DNA from: Zygnema cylindricum
Taxonomy: Eukaryota; Streptophyta; Zygnematophyceae; Zygnematales; Zygnemataceae
DNA length: 64,000 nt
NCBI GenBank assembly: GCA_037447655.1
Contig: JBBHKE010000584.1
Coordinates: forward strand, 62,001-126,000
Direction: 5' to 3'
The position numbers were made by a program, and so were the translations under genes. A model generated the notes under the pieces. That model saw only the letters and a list, made by a program, of their open reading frames with translations, was not told where the DNA came from and made no database searches. Numbering within the stretch: position 1 is the stretch's first letter; every line of letters begins with the position of its first letter. Shown here piece after piece: positions 1 to 11,739 of this stretch.

Positions 1-606
1 CCACTTCGACGACAAAAAACGTCATCTTCAACCTTATCTTTAAAACACATGTGCGATGTGTTTTAAAACAAGGGATTTTATTTAAACAAATAGGAACACA
101 TATTCGCACGTGCCGTTATTTTTGAAGTTTTTCACACGATTTTCAAAGACAAAAGAAAGTACGTAAGTCGTTATGTTTTGTCCGTTTGCATTTAATACGA
201 CAAAGAAAATTACACAATTTGTTTGGTTTTGTCCGTTTTCGTCTAGTACGATTTTTTTTTGCAGGGGTCTCGAAATTCTGATGTCATTTCACGTCGAGCA
301 GAGAAGAGACACAAAGGCAAAGCTTAACTTCTTCAACCGTGAAACAGTACAGACTGGAAGGAGGTACGTCTACAATTTCACGGTAAGACATGCGACGTCA
401 CACAAGCAGTTCCAAAAAATGACGTCCGACAACACAGATTGTAGACGTTGACAACCGTCACAGGTATTGTCGACCTATAAAATCGTCACAAACGTAAGTT
501 TCGATTACGTTCTTACATATAGGGACACTTTGAAAAGCGGGTCCGCCAGATCCGCGCTAAAATACAAAGTAAGTTCGCTAAGTTACAAATACATGGGGAC
601 ATACCC
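1..606 (+). mobile_element. PIF/Harbinger-type non-autonomous element, left end off window
   Basis: The right end matches the termini of the two other copies in this window (8766-9552 and 60232-60988), closing with the complement of GGGTATGTCCCCATGTA at 590-606. By alignment with the inverted copy, base 1 corresponds to 60815, so about 170 bp of the left end lies outside the window. The two copies look more than 90% identical by eye. No coding sequence is seen. The 3-bp duplication cannot be checked because the other flank is missing. Confidence 0.75.
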
Positions 607-1539
607 TATATGAAGACAACGTTGCCCCATGTTTGAGAGATGTTTGCAATGCAATACACAAACATACTAATATGGTGATTTTGTAGGTAATTTTGGTCGA
701 AGTGTAAATATAATATAAACACCTATACATCTTCTAATCCGAACCTACAAACTTTTACGGAAATGTCTTCATTCTGATAAATTACACTGGTTATAAATGA
801 ACCAAAAAAAATTCACAATGTGTATTCTTACATGGTTTCAAATTTTCAATATTGTTAAAAAAGCATAAAGTTGTGATTCTAATATTATTCACAACGATAC
901 ACGAGACCATTCAAAACCTTTGAGCTTGAAACCTATATTGGTGAAAAGACATAGAGATACAAAGTTCACACTTATTGTGTGAAATTGTGATATTTCCAAT
1001 TATAATATGCAAAATACTAAAAACAAACCACATATAACAACCCACAAAAGAGCAAAACATAAGCGTATAAACTTCAATAGCAAGCCATTTCATAATGTAA
1101 ACTATACAAATGACGTAAAAAACAAGTTGTAATTAAAATAACACGCATAAAAATAGCATAAATATATCTGTTAGACTAAAAAAACCCTTTTTGTAAATCT
1201 TAAACAACCAACAACAATGCCATGTTTCAAACACTCTTGTCAAAACTCTTAAATTCTTAATTATACAACTACCTATCATGTATATGCATCATGCACAAAT
1301 TTTGCATGAAACTCAATCACTATATGTTGCTTCAACAAGTATTATGTCACTCCATCTCTCCTAACTCCACGTCATCAATCACAACACGGGAATCAAAACA
1401 GAATTTGCGAAATAGAGCATCCCTAACTGTGCTATGCCCGCCTCGTGAAGCGGGTTCAACATGGTTTTGTCCCTCAAACATAGTGTAATGTCTCCAGCGA
1501 AATGGCAATGGATCGCCATTTAAAATCCTAAAATTATGT
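607..1539. other. AT-rich intergenic stretch
   Basis: No coding, RNA or repeat structure could be supported here. Short open frames are AT-rich and unrecognisable. Confidence 0.5.
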
Positions 1540-2580
1540 AAAACACATCAAGCAACCACAATTGTTGGCACCATCTCCTCCTTTCCGCAATATTTCCCAA
1601 CGACCTTAAAGAACACCAAATGCCATTTCTATACGTACTCTTGCTATTGCCAGTGCTATGTCAAAAGACAGTTGCAAAACACTCCCTTTATTTATTGTAT
1701 GGTATCTTTTGGTTAGAAAATTAGATAAAGGGTAGGGCGCATCTCCAACAATAACTGGTCGAACTGTGGTACCACATATTTCTTTCACATACTCTGTTAA
1801 TATTTGGTGATTTCTTAGTCTTGTGTACCTGGTCGACGCTTCGAATAATGTGGAGTCATGGGTCGATCCAAGTCGATCACAAAACACATCCCAAAAAATA
1901 AGCTTTTGGTCACAAATTGCTTTGAGATTTACATTGTGTCTTCGAAATCCATCGTAGTACTCAAAGGAATTTTCAACTGGTCGTCGTGAGAAGAAGATAT
2001 GAGTGCCATCGATAACTCCTGCTATTTGGGATATCCCAAAAATCTCTTTAAACCCCTCAATTATTTCTTGCCATACCCGCCCGTGAGGTCGTTGAATATA
2101 TGTAGTTTGAAGTGGGCCAGCTAATACCGAGCAAATATCTTCAGTATAATTAACTATGGTGGATATACCGATACAAAACATTTTTATTAGTGAGAACGGT
2201 GTTATCTGCTAACCGGTGTAGCACAACCGCAAAAGCCTTATTCAAGTGTATAGCATCTCGATATCGTGTATATTGTTTTTGTACATATGGCCCCACAACC
2301 AAAATAAACTTTGTAAAAGTGGATAGGGTCACACGAAATGCCTGTTCCATTTTCTGTCCCTATGTATGCTGCCGACATTCAGCCATACAGTGTTGCAGAT
2401 ATCGTCCCAAAAGCTTGTGGATCGTGGAAAAACCCACTATACTCTGCCCCGAGGTAGAGACACATCACGCCTTGCTCTCAAATAATTCAAAATTTTCCTG
2501 TAACATGGCCAATTGTAGTATGATGAGCAGAATACGCAACATCCTTCGCTTCACAAAATTTTCAAATGAATCCATTTTTT
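1540..2580 (-). pseudogene. Broken PIF/Harbinger transposase (DDE_Tnp_4 type)
   Basis: The longest intact piece, 2181-1606, holds the catalytic part of a Harbinger transposase. It has GVIDGTHI with the first Asp, then VGDAPYPLSNFL with the second Asp, then ARVRIEMAFGVL with the Glu. The family cuts and pastes DNA elements with 3-bp TWA target duplications. Upstream pieces in other frames (2350-2150 with the FRVTLSTFTKF and HRLADN region; 2580-2465 starting MDSFENFVKRR) look like the N-terminal domain split by frameshifts. A stop follows AFGVL, where relatives continue with K/R-G-R, and GRWEILRK follows the stop. All three catalytic residues survive but the gene cannot make a full protein. It may derive from an element that once mobilised the Harbinger-type copies nearby. 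Confidence 0.85.
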
Positions 2581-2680
2581 GAAATTGACCCCTTCCCAAA
2601 CCGTACAAGGTGAAAGGGCTATGGAGAATCAAGGACGAGCAATCAGGTAAAGAAAATGGTGGTATAGGTGGTGGTAGAGT

Positions 2681-2878
2681 GTGAGTGTGTGAGAGGGTGA
2701 TGGTGAGTGAGATTGTGGGTGTGTGAGAGAGAGAGGGAGAGAGGGAGAGAGGGAAAGAGGGAGAGAGAGAGAAGAGAGAGAGGAGAGAGGGAGAGAGTGA
2801 GAGAGGGAGAGAGGGAGAGAGAGACAAGGAGAGAGGAGAGGGAGAGAGAGAGGGAGAAAGAGAGGGAGAGGGAGAGAA
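2681..2878. repeat. GA/GGGA microsatellite
   Basis: Imperfect GAGAGG/GAGAGA tract following a GGTGGT and GAGTGTGTGAGAG stretch. The long Ser-Leu-Pro open frame on the minus strand is only the translation of this tract. Confidence 0.9.
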
Positions 2879-2929
2879 TAGTTACAATAGTGACGTGAAA
2901 AAGAAGTTATACAAGATGAAAGACACTGC

Positions 2930-4650
2930 TTTTGTCGTCACATTTTGATGTGTAATTAATATTAGTACAATTTGTCGCTAATGTTAGACATTTTTATATG
3001 TAATTAATATAAGTACAATTATCAATATGTAGATAATTTGTATGATCAGTATAGTTATGAATACGTTTGTTGAGTATTAGCACATGTTTTTGGCGTAATT
3101 AGAATTAGAATTAGTACAGTTTTTGTATGTATTATGTTTAGTAGTTGTACAGTTTTTTACATGTAAAATTATCATTATTATAGTTATTAGTCAATATATT
3201 CACCTTTAGTACAACTATATTAGTCTATTTAATTAATGTAAGTTAAGTTATTAGTAATGTAGAATAAGTATTATGACAATTATAAGTGATGTATAACAAC
3301 CATTTGTTCAATTTTTAGTATTAAATAAGTATTAAGAATGTTTTAGTGAAATTAGTATTCAAACATTTTTTAGTGTGTATAATTAGTATTGGTACAGTTT
3401 TGTATAATTGGTATTAACACAATTATTACTCTATATAATTAGTGTTTGTAAAATTGGTATTAGAACAGTTATTAGTTTGTCTTATCAGTCTTAACAAATT
3501 TTAGTAAGTATAATTAGCGTGAACACAATTATTAGCCTATATAATTGCTATTAGTGCACTTCTAATACTGTATAATAACAGTAAAACAATAATAATCCAT
3601 ACTAAAAACTGTGATAACACAATTATTAGTCTGTATTCTAGTAATAGTACAGTTATTAGTCTGTACAATTTGTATCACTATAGTTTGTAGTATGTGTTAT
3701 TAGTGGTAGCACAATTATTAGTACAGATAACTCTTTACAATAAGGAAATCAATATAGTTTTTAGTATGTTTAATTAGTGCTAGCACACTTATTAGTACAG
3801 ATAACTCTCTACAATTAATATCAGATCAGTTTTTTGTTTGTATAATTAATATTAGCACATTCTTGGTTCATGCAATTAGTGTTAGTACAATTAGCATTAA
3901 ATTACTGCTGGTACGGTTATTAGTCTGTAACATTAGCTGGTATGGTTATTAGTCTGTAACATTAGTATAGGTACAGTTAGTTTGTATAATAAGTATTATT
4001 ACAGTTTTTAGTATGGATTATTATTGTTTTACTGTTAGTTGTTTGTATATTCAGTATTGGTTTTGCTAGTTGTCTGTAAAATTAGGTTTAGTGTATAATT
4101 AGGTTTAGTGTATAATTAGTATTACCGCAGTTAGTAGTTTGTACGTCTGTACAATCAGTTTTAGTACAGTTACTAGTTTGTTTAATTAGTATTAACACAG
4201 GGTTTAGTTTGTATAATTACTGTTAGTTCAATTAGCATTAATTTACTGTTGGTACGGTTATTAGTCTGTAACATTAGTGTAGGTACAGTGAGTTTGTATA
4301 ATAAGTATGATTACGGTATTTAGTATGGATTATTATTGTTTTACTGTTAGTAGTTTGTATATTCAGTATTGGTTCACCTAGTTGTCTGTATAATTAGGTT
4401 TAGTGTATAATTAGTATTACCGCAGTTAGTAGTTTGTGTGTCTGTACAATCAGTGTACAATCAGTTTTAGTACAGTTACTAGTTTGTTTAATTAGTATTA
4501 ACACAGTCATTAGTTTGTATAATTAGTGCCAGTACAATTAGCATTAATTTACTGTTGGTACGGTTATTAGTCTGTAACATTAGTATAAGTACAGTTAGTT
4601 TGTATAATAAGTATTATTACAGTTTTTAGTATGGATTATTATTGTTTTAC
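2930..4650. repeat. Degenerate AT-rich repeat, with about 305-340 bp units at its end
   Basis: The stretch is built from variants of ATTAGTATTAGTACAG and TTATTAGTCTGTA. From about 3880 a higher-order unit is clear: GGTACGGTTATTAGTCTGTA recurs near 3912, 4252 and 4556 with the same following sequence (GTATGGATTATTATTG and so on). A local partial duplication lies near 3942. No gene is seen. Confidence 0.8.
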
Positions 4651-5554
4651 TCACCTTCAAAACCCGAAAGCGTTCCACTCGTCTCAACCGATTTGCAGTT
4701 TTTTTTCAGTTATTTCTCAGTTACTCTGGTCAATTTCCCAAAGATAATTATTTCTCAGTTTATTTTCAATTACTCAGTCTATGTTCCAAAACTGATTCTA
4801 GTTGTTTCACTTAAACAATCATTTTCCCAAAAATGATCATTTCTCAATTATTTTCAACACTCAAATTGTTCCAGTTAATCAATTTCCCAAAAGTGATTAT
4901 GGGTTTTCCCAAAGTGATTAATTTTCAGTTTTAGTCACTCTCTAAAATGAGCTTGCAAGAAAAAAAAAATGATAATTTAATATACAGTTCTTTGCCTTTC
5001 TTAGTATTTCACTCAGTCAAAGCATGCCAAGTACGGCCAGATAATATATCCAAACACAAAGTTGCAAAATAGATCGGGAATACAGAGTTTTGTGACATTA
5101 AACTGTGACGAATTACAATTTGCTAGTTGGTTTGAGCTTAAATTATTGAAAATTCTCAGTTCACTGTTAAAGTTTCAAACATTTCGCTTCGATATTTATT
5201 ACAGTGATAGATTTTCATCGGCGTTTCACAAAAAACCATGTCTTACTTGTTGGACCGCTTTATACGTATCGTTTCTTGTATTCAGGTCAGGTCAGGGAAG
5301 ATTAACACGTTGGCTTAAAAAAAAAAAAAAACATGTTTGTGATGTCGACTTGCTTTAACATTTGAAGTGTACAAAAAAAAATGCATATGGAGACTTTATC
5401 CAATTAGCGGATATGCGGAGAAAAGATATACCTGAAGTTTGTACGGCAAAATAAAATGGATAACATAATCACTAAATAAACATAGTCACATAGCGATTAT
5501 GTTTAATCACTTAACAATAATTAAGCAGTAATGACTTACCATAGACTCCTACAC

Positions 5555-5655
5555 TGAGCTTTTATTTTAAAGGAACTGAGCTTTTATTTTAAAGGAGGAG
5601 AGGTGAGCTTTTATTTTAAAGGAACTGAGCTTTTATTTTAAAGGAGGAGAGGCGC
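5555..5655. repeat. Tandem repeat, about 48-50 bp unit, two copies
   Basis: GAGCTTTTATTTTAAAGGA occurs four times, alternating with the spacers ACT and GGAGAGG. This gives two copies of a compound unit. No coding role is evident. Confidence 0.85.
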
Positions 5656-5840
5656 AGTACGTGCAGGGAGTGGGAAAAAGGTAACTTTCTTTTTTCATAC
5701 GTGTTTTTCTTTTTTTTTTGACATTACATGTTCTCTTTTCTGATTGGTCCTATAGTTTGTTCATAAGTTTGCGAGGGAATCATATCTTGTACGGTTCACG
5801 TCCGTGCGCTTCGTTTCGTAATTCTTCAAAAACGAAAAAG

Positions 5841-5925
5841 TGCATTCCGAACATGATGTCCGATGGCGGACGGCAGTTGCATGCATTCCGAACATGATGT
5901 CCAATGGCGGACGGCAGTTGCCGTT
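5841..5925. repeat. 41-bp tandem duplication
   Basis: TGCATTCCGAACATGATGTC followed by GATGGCGGACGGCAGTTG is repeated with a 41-bp offset (5841 and 5882) and one substitution. Confidence 0.9.
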
Positions 5926-6904
5926 TGCTATCCGCAGCTGTCAAGTTTTGACGCTTAGAACTGCATCTTTTGTCCGTCACTACGCTCCAAAACGGTCGAA
6001 AACAACCGTCCCAACCGTCACCGCCACGATTTTTGTCATTTTATGAAATTTGGCGTACGGATCCCAAAATTTATGACATCGTTTTCCCATTTTTCCAAGT
6101 GTGAACCACGCAATAACTGATAGCCTATACCCACCAGAGCATTTGTAACTTTTTGCCCATTTCGATGATTTTCCGAAAAGTCATCGGAAAACGGGTCTTG
6201 TTCACACCAAAATTTTGGGACGTAACTCCGATTGAAGGTGTCACGTGACACGTCACACGCTTCGACGTCATAAAACATAGGCGCGAAAATGATTCTGGTA
6301 ATCTTCAAAGAATTTCTGAGAGCAAATTGTGACCACATATTTGTACCAGCGAAAGGTAAAAAGTGACTTGTACGACGTATTGAATTAAATATGTACGGGC
6401 GGACGAAACGTAAGATATGTAAAAGCGTACGAAAATGTCAGAATGGTTAGTGGATACCAACAAAAGCGTGAAACAATATCTTCCGTCAAAGATTTTCTTG
6501 CGGCTTCCGGTGGCCTCGCATCCTCCCTGGCGGAAGGCACATGTCATATGCGACGTGTACCCATCTGGTCGCGCGGTCGTCGTGGATATTTGTTCACTTT
6601 TCCACGAGGCACGACGGTATTCGTTCAGGCGCTGAGAATTGACCTACTCCGGGTCACTTGTTGCGAACTGAAAGTGTCAGACGACGGCGTATCCGATAAT
6701 GCATCCGACGGTCCACGTTTACGCCCATAAACGTGGAGAATCAAATCCCTCATTCAGTAGCCTTGTTTTTTTGACATTTTTTTTTCTTTGGTACGGCACT
6801 GTACAAAACAGTACGGCTTTCAGTAAACAACGTCATTTTTCCCCTAATGGAACCTTGCCCTTACATCATTTTGTCAAAAAATGTACGTTTGAAATACACA
6901 CAGG

Positions 6905-7345
6905 TAGTGTTGGGTATCGAGGACCCATTGCCGATATTCGATATATATCGAATTTCATGTACCCGATATTCGATATATCGTTTCGATATATCGAATTTCA
7001 AATTATCGCGATATATCGCCGATATATCGTATCGACGATATATCGAAAATGAAAATTTTACAATTTTTTCTCAAACCCCCCCCCCCCCCCCCCCACCCCC
7101 CCCGCGCTCAGTGGGGGGGGGGGGGGGGGGGGGGGGGGGCAAAATTTCCGTACGATTTTTCGTATGATTCTCCATACACTTTTTCGTACGGTTTTCCGTA
7201 CTCTGACTGTACGGATATGCAAATTTTGCGATATATATCGCGATAATTTATGTTGGTCCCGGTACGATATATCGAGGAATCTGCTCGATCGATATTCGAT
7301 ATATCGAAATTATCGCGATATGAAACTACCCGATACCCAACACTA
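6905..7345. mobile_element. hAT-type MITE with 8-bp target duplication
   Basis: The ends are inverted: TAGTGTTGGGTATCG at 6905 and its complement ending at 7345. They are flanked by identical 8-bp duplications CACACAGG (6897-6904 and 7346-7353). An 8-bp duplication and TAGTG ends are typical of the hAT superfamily. The body is rich in CGATATATCG palindromes and has a poly-C/poly-G hairpin at its centre. It has no coding capacity. Confidence 0.9.
7077..7139. repeat. Poly-C / poly-G hairpin at MITE centre
   Basis: A run of about 20 C, then A, 8 C, a GCGCTCAGT loop and about 30 G. The two strands can pair with each other, and each could form a G-quadruplex or i-motif. It sits at the symmetry centre of the surrounding MITE. 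Confidence 0.9.
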
Positions 7346-8163
7346 CACACAGGTACAAATAAAGCAGTGATGAATACAAATTTGACGGTCAATCGGTTGA
7401 ACAACTTTGACTTTGAAAATATTTTTCAACCGCTTAAAATTATGCCGCGCTTGCGAACGTCGACCGTCATAATAAATTTAGCAATTCACACGGCCGGCGA
7501 ACGTTTACGGTTACAGAACTGCGGCCACCACATGTAATTAAAAAGTGTTGCAGAGAGTCACTTTTTGTCGTTATGTGAGCTCCACGATGAGAGAACTTAC
7601 CCGCAAAATTGAAATTTAATCGTGTAATCGTTACATTGAACTTAGACGCATAGTGAAACGAAACAATTTTAAACTGAAGTACTATAAGTTTCGTACAGAA
7701 ATATTATAACGCACGAAACGAAATAAACTGTTATAATAAAACGAACCATATCATTTGAAATTAAATGAAAAAAATGCGCGTCGTCACGAGCGACGAAATC
7801 GAGCCACACTATATACGAATCAACAGTCTTACATCAATAGCGAAATGTTAGGATATTGGGCAAATCGGCGTCGGCCGAAATCGCGCCGTCAAATGTTTTG
7901 TTCGGTTCGCATCAGACCCTCAGTCAGAGATCGCAAAAGTCAAAAAATTTCATACCCGAAACCGACCGTTTTTTTTTTCAAAATCTGAGTAACTGACGTC
8001 CGACCGAGTTTTGTCACGCTCCAAAATTGTTAACCGTTAACCGACCGTCGTTTACGAAAAAAAAAACTAACCGAATCTTGATTTTTCGCGACTAACCGTG
8101 CCCGCCCGTAACCGAAAAAGTACAAAATTAATCAATGTACGACGGAATAAGCCAATAATTACA

Positions 8164-8300
8164 ATTTGTCGCGTTCCCTAAGATTTGCGAAATGAATAGT
8201 GTTACTACCGTGTCAAATTTGCGACGCTTTGTCGCGTTCCCTTTGATTTGCGAAATAAATAGCTTACTACAGTTCGTGTCAGATTTGCGACGGTAATCAT
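8164..8300. repeat. About 62-bp tandem duplication
   Basis: TTTGTCGCGTTCCCT followed by GATTTGCGAAAT, AATAG, TTACTAC, GTGTCA and TTTGCGACG occurs twice in a row with small changes. It lies in the central part of the foldback element. Confidence 0.75.
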
Positions 8301-8765
8301 GATGTCAAGTACTTCCACGATGCCAAAGAGTGTTGGATTATAGGGACAGTACAAAATTTTCATTTTTTTGGTTTTTTGGTTGACAACCGACCGTTTTTTT
8401 TTTCCTGGTGAATCAACCGACCATAACCGCCTGACCGCCAAAATTTGGCAGCCGAATCCGTTCCGGATCCGGCGCGGGCGGTCGGTTAACGGTCGGTCAC
8501 AGTTTCGGTTGACCGTTTGCGACCTCTGCCCTCAGTTATGTGTTGTTTCATTCCATACTGTAATTTTGTGTCGGTTCGGTTTGGTGCGAGCGCCGAGTGG
8601 TTTTCATTTGTACGAATCGCATGCTTGTCGTTTTCGAAGAAATGTTGGTTCGCGAAGCCTGACGCGATTTTTTCGTCTGCAGAAATATTTTATGTGTACG
8701 ACGAACCGGCAATATTTCCGTACGAGACTTCAGTTTCAAGAGGTTTCGTTTCACTTTGCGTCTAA

Positions 8766-9552
8766 GGGTGCGTCTCCATGTGCCTAAGTAAAGGTTTATT
8801 TCTGTCGTTTTCTTGTAAAACTTAGAGCCGTACCGCGTAAGTTTCAACCGTACAAAAAAAGAGAGAAAATGAGAAGTACATTTTGCGTCATCATCGAATT
8901 TAAGATGTACTGCATGTTGTCGTTTTGTGTCATTCCACCCACGGCCACGCCAAAAAACGTCATCTTCAAACTTTTCTTTAAACACAGGGAAGATGTGTTT
9001 TAAAACAAAGAATTTTCGAAAAACAAATAGAAACACGTAGTCGCACGCGTAACAAATTTTCAAGAAATTTCAAAAGAATTCAAGCGACGACGAAAAGTGC
9101 ACGATCCGCTATGTTTTGTCCGTATGTGTTCAGGTACGACAAAGCAAAGTACAATTTTTTTTTGGTTTTGTTCGTTAGCGCCTGGTAAGGATTTTATTTC
9201 GCTAGGGGTCTCAAGATCCGATGCCATTTCACGTCGAGCGGACAAGAGACGCAAAGGCAAATTGCATCTTCTTCAACCATGAAACGGCACAGGCTAGATG
9301 GCGGTACGTCTACAATGTCACAAAAAGTCATGCGACGTCACAAACAGTTACAAATAATGAAATATAACGTGCGTCATCACGGATTGTACACTGTCAACAT
9401 CCGTCACGGGCATTGTCGACGTATACATTCGTCACGCCCTTAAGTGACAACTTCGTTTGGTACACATAGGGACACCCGAAATCTGCGTCCGCCGGATCTG
9501 CACTAAAAAACAAAGTAAATTCTCTAAGTTTCATGTACATGGAGACGCACCC
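8766..9552. mobile_element. PIF/Harbinger-type MITE with TAA duplication
   Basis: The ends are GGGTGCGTCTCCATGT at 8766 and its inverted copy ending at 9552, with TAA on both sides (8763-8765 and 9553-9555). A 3-bp TAA/TTA duplication and GGG-starting ends are the Harbinger signature. The interior matches the copies at 1-606 and 60232-60988. No intact coding sequence is present. Confidence 0.9.
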
Positions 9553-10129
9553 TAAGTTCAATGTAACGCTTAGACGATTAAATTTCAATTTTGCGGCTAA
9601 GTGCTCTCACCGTGGAGCTCACATAACGACAAAAAGTGACTATCTGCAACACTTTTTATTTACATGTGGTTGCCGTAGTTTTGTTACCGTAAACATTCGC
9701 CGACCGTGTGAATTGGTAAATTTATTATGACGGTCGACGTTCGCAAGCGCGACATAATTTTAAGCGGTTGAAAAATATTTTCAAAGTCAAAGTTGCTCAA
9801 CCGATTGACCGTCAAATTTGTACTCAACGGTGCTTTATTTGTACCTGTATGTACTTCAAACGTACGTTATTTGACAAAATGAAGTAAGTGACTGTTCGCA
9901 ACCAAACAGTCACTGTCATTATCAATTCCCTAAGCGATTCAGAGTTTGGCATTCGGCCGTGTTTGGGGATCAAACTGAACCAAACCGAACTGCCGGTGTA
10001 TCTATTTATAACAAATCCGTTTCGTGCAGTTTAGTTCAGCGTGAGCGATGAACAAATTTGATTGGTTCAGCTACTATTGAGAGTCTCACCGACATCGCAT
10101 AATATGAAAAGTCGCCCGAACAATGGGGT

Positions 10130-11000
10130 TTAGCCAAGATCAGATCTGTTCAAAAAACAACTCCCTTCACTTCGCCGGAGCTTCGGCCATGGCTTCCAGT
10201 TAGGGTTTTTTGACCGTTTCTTCGTGTATCCGACGTCAAATTTGGCGTACGGGTACTTAAAAGAACGCATTTTCAAAAATATTTCTATTGGTGGGCAGAT
10301 CACCTCCATTTGCTCTTTCTTTTTCTATTAATCGAGTCTGCCAGTTTCGGCGGATTTCCTTCTTACCTTTTGTGGCCATCTCCTGCCATCTTGGCCACCC
10401 AATTTGGCGTGACACTAGTCAGGCAACAATATTACGTAAGCTCAGATCGTTTTGGTGGGATTTTTTTGTCGCCTACACCTTTCTCGAAGCTTCGGCCATG
10501 GTTTCTTTCTAAGGTTATTTGCCATCCTCTTCGCGTATCCGACGCCAAACTTGGCGTACAGGTGTCTTGCAGAAAGTATTTTCAAGGAACTTTCTATTAT
10601 TGGGCAACTCGGCTCCATCCGTTCTCCCGTTTTTTCATAATATGCTCTGCCAATTTCGGCCAATTTCCTTTTTTCCCTTCGTGGAGATCTCCAACCATCT
10701 TTACCACTCAAATTGCCGTGATATTTGCAAGTATTTCGGAGACTTCCTTATTTTGCCGACGGCTCAGACGCTTCGGCCATGGTTTCCTACTAGCGTTTTT
10801 CGGTTTCCTTCCTTTTTTATCCGACACCAAATTTGGCGTGCGATCGGCCGCAAGTTTTTTCAACTACCTTTCTTCTATCACCCAAGGAAAAAGTTCTATT
10901 TCATCTTTCATTTTACCTACTCGGGCCCACCAAGGAGAGCTTTCCTGGCGACTTTTACACTTCCACCCACCGCGCCCAATCCCAAAATGGTTTTGGCGCG
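10130..11000 (+). repeat. Three tandem 5' monomers of the LINE, about 280-310 bp
   Basis: The anchor CTTCGGCCATGG recurs at 10181, 10490 and 10771. Each is followed by a diverged ATCCGACRYCAAATTTGGCG segment and preceded by similar GCCAATTTCGGC / TTTGTGGCCATCTCC text. The units are much diverged. Their place just before ORF1 suggests promoter-bearing monomers like those of some mammalian L1 elements. That function is inferred. Confidence 0.75.
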
Positions 11001-11120
11001 TCCCTTGGTTAATAGTCGCCTTTTGTGGAGTGGTCTCCTATTGGAGTTTTCATTTTTTTCTCTTCTACGACTGTTGGAGTTTTCACTTTTTATCTTCTAC
11101 AACTCATTATCACGTTCTCC

Positions 11121-11633
11121 ATGGCTCCTCAAAAGCGGCTGGCGTCTCGATCCCCGTCTCCCTCTTCTTCCGATCACGTGCGACCTCGATTGTACGCCTC
11201 AATTGAGCCCCTTATCCCTCTCTTTCAAAACCCCTCAGTTGAGCCCCCTACCTCTCACCTTTCATCCCTACCGCACCCTCTTATCGCCGTATCCGCCTCC
11301 ACGAACTCAACCATACCCGTCAACCAACAAACCGCACCCACTCTTAACCGTATTCCATCCACTTCCGTACAACTTCCACATTCACTTCCTCATTCTAGCC
11401 TTTATCGCCCTCCTCATCGTGGGGAACAACCTCACATTCAACTTTTTACATCTCTTTCATCACTAGCTCCATCACAACCCCCAACTTCTCTTGATGGTTC
11501 ATTGGTATCGGATGTCGGTCCATCAAGCCAAACATCACATCCTCCATCTTCAACCCCTTTATCCTTGAATTGCTCTCTCTCTCTCTCCTTCAGTGACTAC
11601 AACAAGTATGGGGGCGAGAGAGAGAAGATATAG
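11121..11633 (+). CDS. ORF1-like Ser/Pro-rich protein of the LINE
   Basis: An ATG at 11121 opens a 170-codon frame starting MAPQKRLASRSPSPSSS, rich in Ser, Pro and Thr with a basic N-terminus. No RNA-binding domain or zinc knuckle is visible. LINE ORF1 proteins normally bind element RNA. Here the assignment rests on position between the 5' monomers and the reverse transcriptase. The frame ends with a TAG before an AT-rich spacer and may be truncated. Confidence 0.45.
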   Translation: MAPQKRLASRSPSPSSSDHVRPRLYASIEPLIPLFQNPSVEPPTSHLSSLPHPLIAVSASTNSTIPVNQQTAPTLNRIPSTSVQLPHSLPHSSLYRPPHRGEQPHIQLFTSLSSLAPSQPPTSLDGSLVSDVGPSSQTSHPPSSTPLSLNCSLSLSFSDYNKYGGEREKI

Positions 11634-11739
11634 AGGCAGGCTGCCTACATTTTCTTTTCATGTTTTCTAATAAATTTAGACCTAGAAAATATAATTAAAA
11701 CTACTTATTTCAACACCAAAGACCAAGAATGACATTCCC

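Larger units (their letters stand above)
6861..9887. mobile_element. Long-inverted-repeat (foldback) element, about 3 kb
   Basis: The left arm (6861 to about 7735) and right arm (about 8680-9887) are inverted copies of each other. For example, the arm segment with GACGGTCAATCGGTTGA at 7384 recurs inverted near 9810. Similarity stops abruptly at 6861 and 9887. The centre (about 7735-8680) is unique apart from a local tandem repeat. Each arm carries one later insertion: a hAT-type element in the left arm and a Harbinger-type element in the right. No transposase is visible and the superfamily is unknown. Confidence 0.8.

Noticed and set aside
6847-7404. Short open frames with poly-Pro/poly-Gly
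   Set aside because: They cross the poly-C/poly-G hairpin of a hAT-type MITE.
10310-11466. Two overlapping open frames of about 300 codons before the LINE ORF1
   Set aside because: They lie across the diverged 5' monomers in different frames and show no domain. Repetition and frame overlap argue against coding.
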